Shown here: one piece after another, positions 62,501-64,000 of the stretch
How positions within the stretch are numbered: position 1 is the first letter of the stretch
How the letters are laid out: each line of letters begins with the position of its first letter
Assembly (NCBI GenBank): GCA_963402885.1
Contig: OY727093.1
Span: 14,749,501 to 14,813,500 of the forward strand
From: Antedon bifida
Lineage: Eukaryota > Echinodermata > Crinoidea > Comatulida > Antedonidae
Length of the DNA: 64,000 nt
Direction of reading: 5' to 3'
The notes under the pieces: model-generated
Databases searched by the model: none
What the model was told of the DNA's origin: nothing
The model's input: the letters and a program-made list of their open reading frames with translations, nothing else
Program-made: the position numbers and the translations under genes

Positions 62501-63724
62501 CACCTCCCATCGCCACCACGTAACGGACCATCTCCTGGTTGATTTCTTGAAGACGTTTAGAAGCTGTATCTGCTGTTTCCAAAGCATCTTGCACTTTGTT
62601 TGATAGCTCTTCTAATTCAAACTCTTGTTGGGGAGCATTTAACTCCTCTTCTAAGTTTGATGAGTGTGAATTGAAAAACTATGGTTTACAAAGAAAATTT
62701 GGGTCAGGATTTTATTGTTTTTTTAAATAAATACAATCTAACATGGACAAATTAAACAGAAGGAATCTGTATTACATTATCAAGCTATTCACTAGGCCTA
62801 GTTGTCCTGCTCTGGGACAACTTAACGGTGCATTCAGAGCTAAGAAGATGATTAACAGGACTTGCGATGGTAAGATGAAAGAACAATCCTATATGGTCAG
62901 GCCATTGAACTGGCCTAGTCAAACTTAAGCCACGGTTCCTGCTCTGGGACAGTTAGCTTAACGGTAAATTCACAACTTAGAAGACGTTTGTTTATTTTGT
63001 AACATTCTGGGAGACTGACGCGCAAGCGGTTTAATTCGCTCATGAATTTACACATAAACAATAATAAAATAGAAATGATTAAATAGAATGAATAGAAAGA
63101 TTTGATGAATCTGGTACCTAGTGGTAATAGTGTTCATAAATTGGAAGGGGACTGTAGAATACAAACCTCGTTGATCTGGGTGAGAAGCTTCACCCTAGCA
63201 GTAGCATTGCTCTCAAAACCTACAACAAACACCATCACTTGTTGCTGATACTTTTTCTTCTGAATAGTGTCACTTATTATCCTCTCCAACTCAATCTAAA
63301 TATTAAAAAATCAATCAATCAATTTTAAAGAAAATTAAATGAAAATAAAGCACAGCATATTTAAAACTAGAAATTTCCAAAGTGTGAGTAATTACTGCAA
63401 ACAGATCTATAGCATAACATCATTTTGATGGCCTGCAATAATTGATTTCATCCACAGAGAATAAAAGCTGTACACATTCCCTAGGTTGTTTTAGGCCAAC
63501 GTTTTGTAGACAAACCATGACTTTTCGGATCTGACAAGCAATAAAGTGTGACTGCAGAATATCTGCTACGCAGCAATTATAAACTAAAGGTATGGACATC
63601 AATTACAACTTTTAGTAAAAAGAGTATTACATCATTGAGCTTTAATATATCTTACTAAATCAGGAACGAAATATGTAGCTTTATTTTCTTCCATAAGTTT
63701 TTCATTCAGTTCAAATGCAGCCAT
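44812..63724 (-). CDS. Large coiled-coil, Ser/Pro-rich protein, 34 coding exons, family uncertain
   Basis: Exons: 63724-63656, 63295-63167, 62678-62485, 62229-62144, 61983-61883, 61091-60924, 59493-59427, 59201-59095, 58463-58332, 57406-57284, 56955-56923, 56614-56548, 56335-56163, 55879-55763, 55601-55482, 54956-54837, 54550-54464, 54158-53907, 52617-52386, 51937-51874, 51521-51415, 50899-50792, 50660-50611, 50498-50314, 49948-49901, 49624-49432, 49081-48958, 48705-48629, 47921-47779, 47508-47343, 46951-46704, 46588-46449, 45842-45651, 45023-44812. The total is 4434 bases (1477 codons plus stop), with every junction GT/AG and in phase. The start ATG sits in ACCATGG right after an acceptor, implying an upstream untranslated exon. 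Coiled coils lie at about 80-310, 484-562 and 950-1150; a Ser-rich run at 312-351; the tail is Ser/Pro-rich. No catalytic motif is visible. Residues 1085-1158 faintly resemble the FAM186A/B C-terminal region from memory. A cytoskeletal or ciliary role would be a guess. Confidence 0.85.
46236..46350 (+). repeat. SINE (S2 family), copy 3
   Basis: AGTGGAGCTGTAGCTTGGTG, then CCAGGGTCCAATCCTGACC, CTAGTGCCAGGATTGTAACT and CCTCAAATGAGAATAAG. Best-preserved S2 copy. It sits antisense in the intron between exons 33 and 32 of the coiled-coil gene. Confidence 0.65.
47595..47718. mobile_element. M1 MITE copy
   Basis: GCTACACTATCAAACTTTAT at the left and TTGATAGTGTAAACAGAGCT at the right. The left end has lost part of CTCTGTC. 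Ends 61 bases from exon 29. Confidence 0.7.
47779..49624 (-). CDS. Coiled-coil gene exons 26-29 (C-terminal helical core)
   Basis: Residues about 980-1159, the most conserved-looking part of the protein. It includes SRLDFERNQKNLKRAVHSDR, YKEAVRTMDEYVKIPKQRLE, and LLERMEALQSK joined to RAQRWGDDMDKLAEERQ, then ESGIFMIKP. The spacing of LE..LQS.R.Q.W.D...L.E recalls FAM186B near its C-terminus. This is a memory-based, low-certainty comparison. Confidence 0.8.
47952..48501. repeat. 241-bp tandem duplication cutting through an M1 MITE
   Basis: ACATGGTACTTTATAGATGA begins at 47952 and again at 48193, and about 240 bases match with few differences. The first unit carries only the left part of an M1 element (48096-48190). 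The second carries the full one (48335-48501, flanked by TTAA on both sides). Confidence 0.85.
50084..50182. repeat. M3-family element, partial
   Basis: CTATTCAGGGGACAAATCTA, TTAAGAAG, TGAAGGTGTCCCTTTAATAG and GGGTTCTATTATA in order. In the intron between exons 25 and 24. Confidence 0.5.
51003..51178. repeat. M3-family element, best copy
   Basis: Left CAGTAGAACCTCTACTTTGG, then CTCCTATTCAGGGACACACC and TATTAAGAGG. GTCCTGAAGGTGTCTCCTTA follows, and the right end AGGAATTCTACTGTA is an imperfect inverse of the left. 176 bp. Confidence 0.65.
51227..51369. mobile_element. M1 MITE copy
   Basis: CTGCCTACACTATCAAACTT and CTGATAGTGTAGAAAGAGCT ends with the CCATATATGGACACGATGAT core. Adjacent to exon 21. 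Confidence 0.72.
52618..53906 (-). other. Coiled-coil gene intron 18 with duplicated exon-18 donor region
   Basis: Between about 53660 and 53745 lies a diverged copy of 53845-53925. In transcription order both read GCATTGTGGGTAAGA..TGCATCT and later CTAATTCAAAGTATA, so the intron carries a second donor-like GTGG|gtaag. Otherwise AT-rich with no other feature. Confidence 0.55.
55292..55438. mobile_element. M1 MITE copy, near complete
   Basis: AGCTCTGTCTACACTATCAA to TTGATAGTGTAGACAGAGCT, flanked by TTAA at both ends. The clearest case of a TTAA target duplication in this family. 44 bases from exon 15. Confidence 0.8.
55482..56335 (-). CDS. Coiled-coil gene exons 13-15 (second coiled coil)
   Basis: Residues 426-562. 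FQDKFALEDEQKWVQVPPEQL leads into a second heptad region (VKKLRSQLIDRQQKWDA; QAQKLQNDAEKEADGAMAQL). All three exons end in phase 0. A tRNA-like SINE relic sits just beyond the exon 13 donor. Confidence 0.82.
56090..56162 (-). repeat. tRNA-like sequence abutting exon 13 donor
   Basis: Minus strand: ATATGGCATAATGGTAAGAT (A-box region), GCTCACCTTACATTCC, then GCATCGGTTCAAATCCTG (B box). It begins within a few bases of the exon 13 donor, so the donor and the tRNA-like 5' end nearly coincide. Looks like a SINE head, not a working tRNA gene. Confidence 0.55.
56548..56614 (-). CDS. Coiled-coil gene exon 12, short exon required for frame
   Basis: 67 bases, phase 0 in and phase 1 out, acceptor tttcttgtag, donor AAAAG|gtgttg. 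Encodes VSIKTSAPSTPKEGSLKSVQ. Without it, exon 11 (phase 0) would run into exon 13 at an immediate stop. With it, the split codon GAC forms and DLDGSKSSTPRKV continues. Confidence 0.85.
56752..56922. repeat. M3-family element
   Basis: CTCCTATTTAAGGGACAGTC, CTCCTATTCAGGTGACAGTC, GAGGGACACTTTGTTGGGTC and AATAAGGGTTGGACTGCATA. Its end touches exon 11 (56923-56955). Confidence 0.5.
57635..57914. mobile_element. piggyBac-type MITE with TTAA target duplication
   Basis: TTAA then CCCTTTGAAGACGC at the left; CACGTCTTCAAAAGGT then TTAA at the right. CCYTTTGAAGACG inverted ends with TTAA flanks are the piggyBac pattern. 280 bp without coding capacity, in intron 9. Confidence 0.75.
58332..58463 (-). 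CDS. Coiled-coil gene exon 9, polyserine exon
   Basis: 44 codons, phase 0 at both ends, donor TCGGGG|gtaagg. After EEHNGISKA it is almost entirely Ser with a few Pro, Thr and Arg. The DNA is a TCN repeat using mixed serine codons, so expansion by slippage is plausible. The acidic plus-strand open frame at 58342-58554 is its antisense. Confidence 0.8.
58519..58880. mobile_element. M2 element copy 2, complete
   Basis: AAGCATGGTTCCCACTAGAA to CGCTAGTAGGAACCAAGCTT, about 362 bp. The left subterminal region is a run of ACGCAACG-type pentamers, and internal blocks match 25741-26082. GC-rich relative to its intron (intron 8). Confidence 0.8.
60049..60197. mobile_element. M1 MITE copy
   Basis: AAGCTCTGTCTACACTGTCA and GAAAGTGTAGACAGAGCTTA ends, core CCCAAATATGGTAGTGATAT twice. 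In intron 6, 530 bases from a second copy. Confidence 0.75.
60598..60721. mobile_element. M1 MITE copy, left end degraded
   Basis: AAAAAAGTGTGATGTGCCCA to TTGATAGTGTAGACAGAGCT. The left terminal AGCTCTGTC block is not recognisable. In intron 6. Confidence 0.7.
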
Positions 63725-63727
63725 GGT
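60924..63727 (-). CDS. Coiled-coil gene, exons 1-6 (N-terminal segment)
   Basis: Residues 1-249. MAAFELNEKLMEENKATYF opens the protein. A more globular stretch follows (YQQQVMVFVVGFESNATARV), then long Lys/Glu/Gln heptad repeats including KNLTEVDVLKEEVKDKEDEI and ISDLQLSLQQIEHTREHTI. If the protein has an N-terminal domain it is within the first 90 residues; I do not recognise it. Confidence 0.8.
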
Positions 63728-64000
63728 CTAAAAATAAAAAGATTAATTTGTAAACAATGTTTAGTGTAAAAAGACATCTAAATAAAAACATGGTGTTGAT
63801 TATTGTCAATAGGCCAATTAGTATCTATTAAGATCTAAACATTGTGTTTCTTATTAATTGGAAAGGAGTTCAATAAATTTACCTTTAGTAAGTTATAACT
63901 TTAAATCTTTAAAAAACAAAAAACTGTAGAATGTAGTAGTGTCATAATGTCATAATTATAAGTTGATGATTGAAAAAATGCATTAAAACAAATTTGTATC
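63728..64000. other. Upstream of the coiled-coil gene start exon
   Basis: An intron or 5' UTR region, as the start exon has a good acceptor (ttttatttttag). A short untranslated exon ending near AAAG|gtaaat around 63881 is possible. Nothing else supported. Confidence 0.3.

Overview
This window is eukaryotic genomic DNA: strongly AT-rich, with small exons separated by introns with GT/AG ends, and scattered tRNA-derived SINEs and short inverted-repeat DNA elements. The gene content (a synphilin-1 relative and an ST8Sia-type sialyltransferase) together with the marine-type SINEs suggests a non-vertebrate deuterostome, most likely an echinoderm. The organism call is inference. No prokaryotic genes, rRNA, CRISPR array or retroviral copy was recognised.

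Three protein-coding genes were rebuilt by joining exons at GT/AG junctions and checking reading phase at every join. (1) Minus strand, 33077 down to the left edge: 11 coding exons of a synphilin-1 (SNCAIP) ortholog. It has an acidic N-terminus, ankyrin repeats and then a coiled coil; the 3' end lies outside the window. Its largest intron is 15.1 kb (7611-22710). (2) Plus strand, 40784-43243: a complete alpha-2,8-sialyltransferase-like (ST8Sia) type II Golgi enzyme in three or four coding exons. (3) Minus strand, 63724 down to 44812: a large gene of 34 coding exons for a 1477-residue coiled-coil and Ser/Pro-rich protein that I do not firmly recognise. All its phases agree. A patch near residues 1085-1158 faintly recalls the FAM186 C-terminal region.

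The first two genes are head-to-head, separated by 33078-40783. The second and third are tail-to-tail, separated by 43244-44811. I see no evidence that the three act in one pathway.

The non-coding sequence holds several repeat families. M1 is a foldback MITE (end AGCTCTGTCTACACTATCAA), with seven of eight copies inside introns of the third gene. M2 is an element of about 350 bp (end TGGTTCCCACTAGAACGCA). M3 is a family with CAGTAGAACC/CTATTAAGGGGACA-type ends. There are also a piggyBac-type TTAA MITE, two CAGG-ended hAT-like elements with perfect 5-bp target duplications, a candidate non-autonomous Helitron of 1.59 kb, and several tRNA-headed SINEs. Three diverged tandem arrays or duplications, and an intronic relic with an S4-like arginine ladder, are the most unusual non-genic signals.
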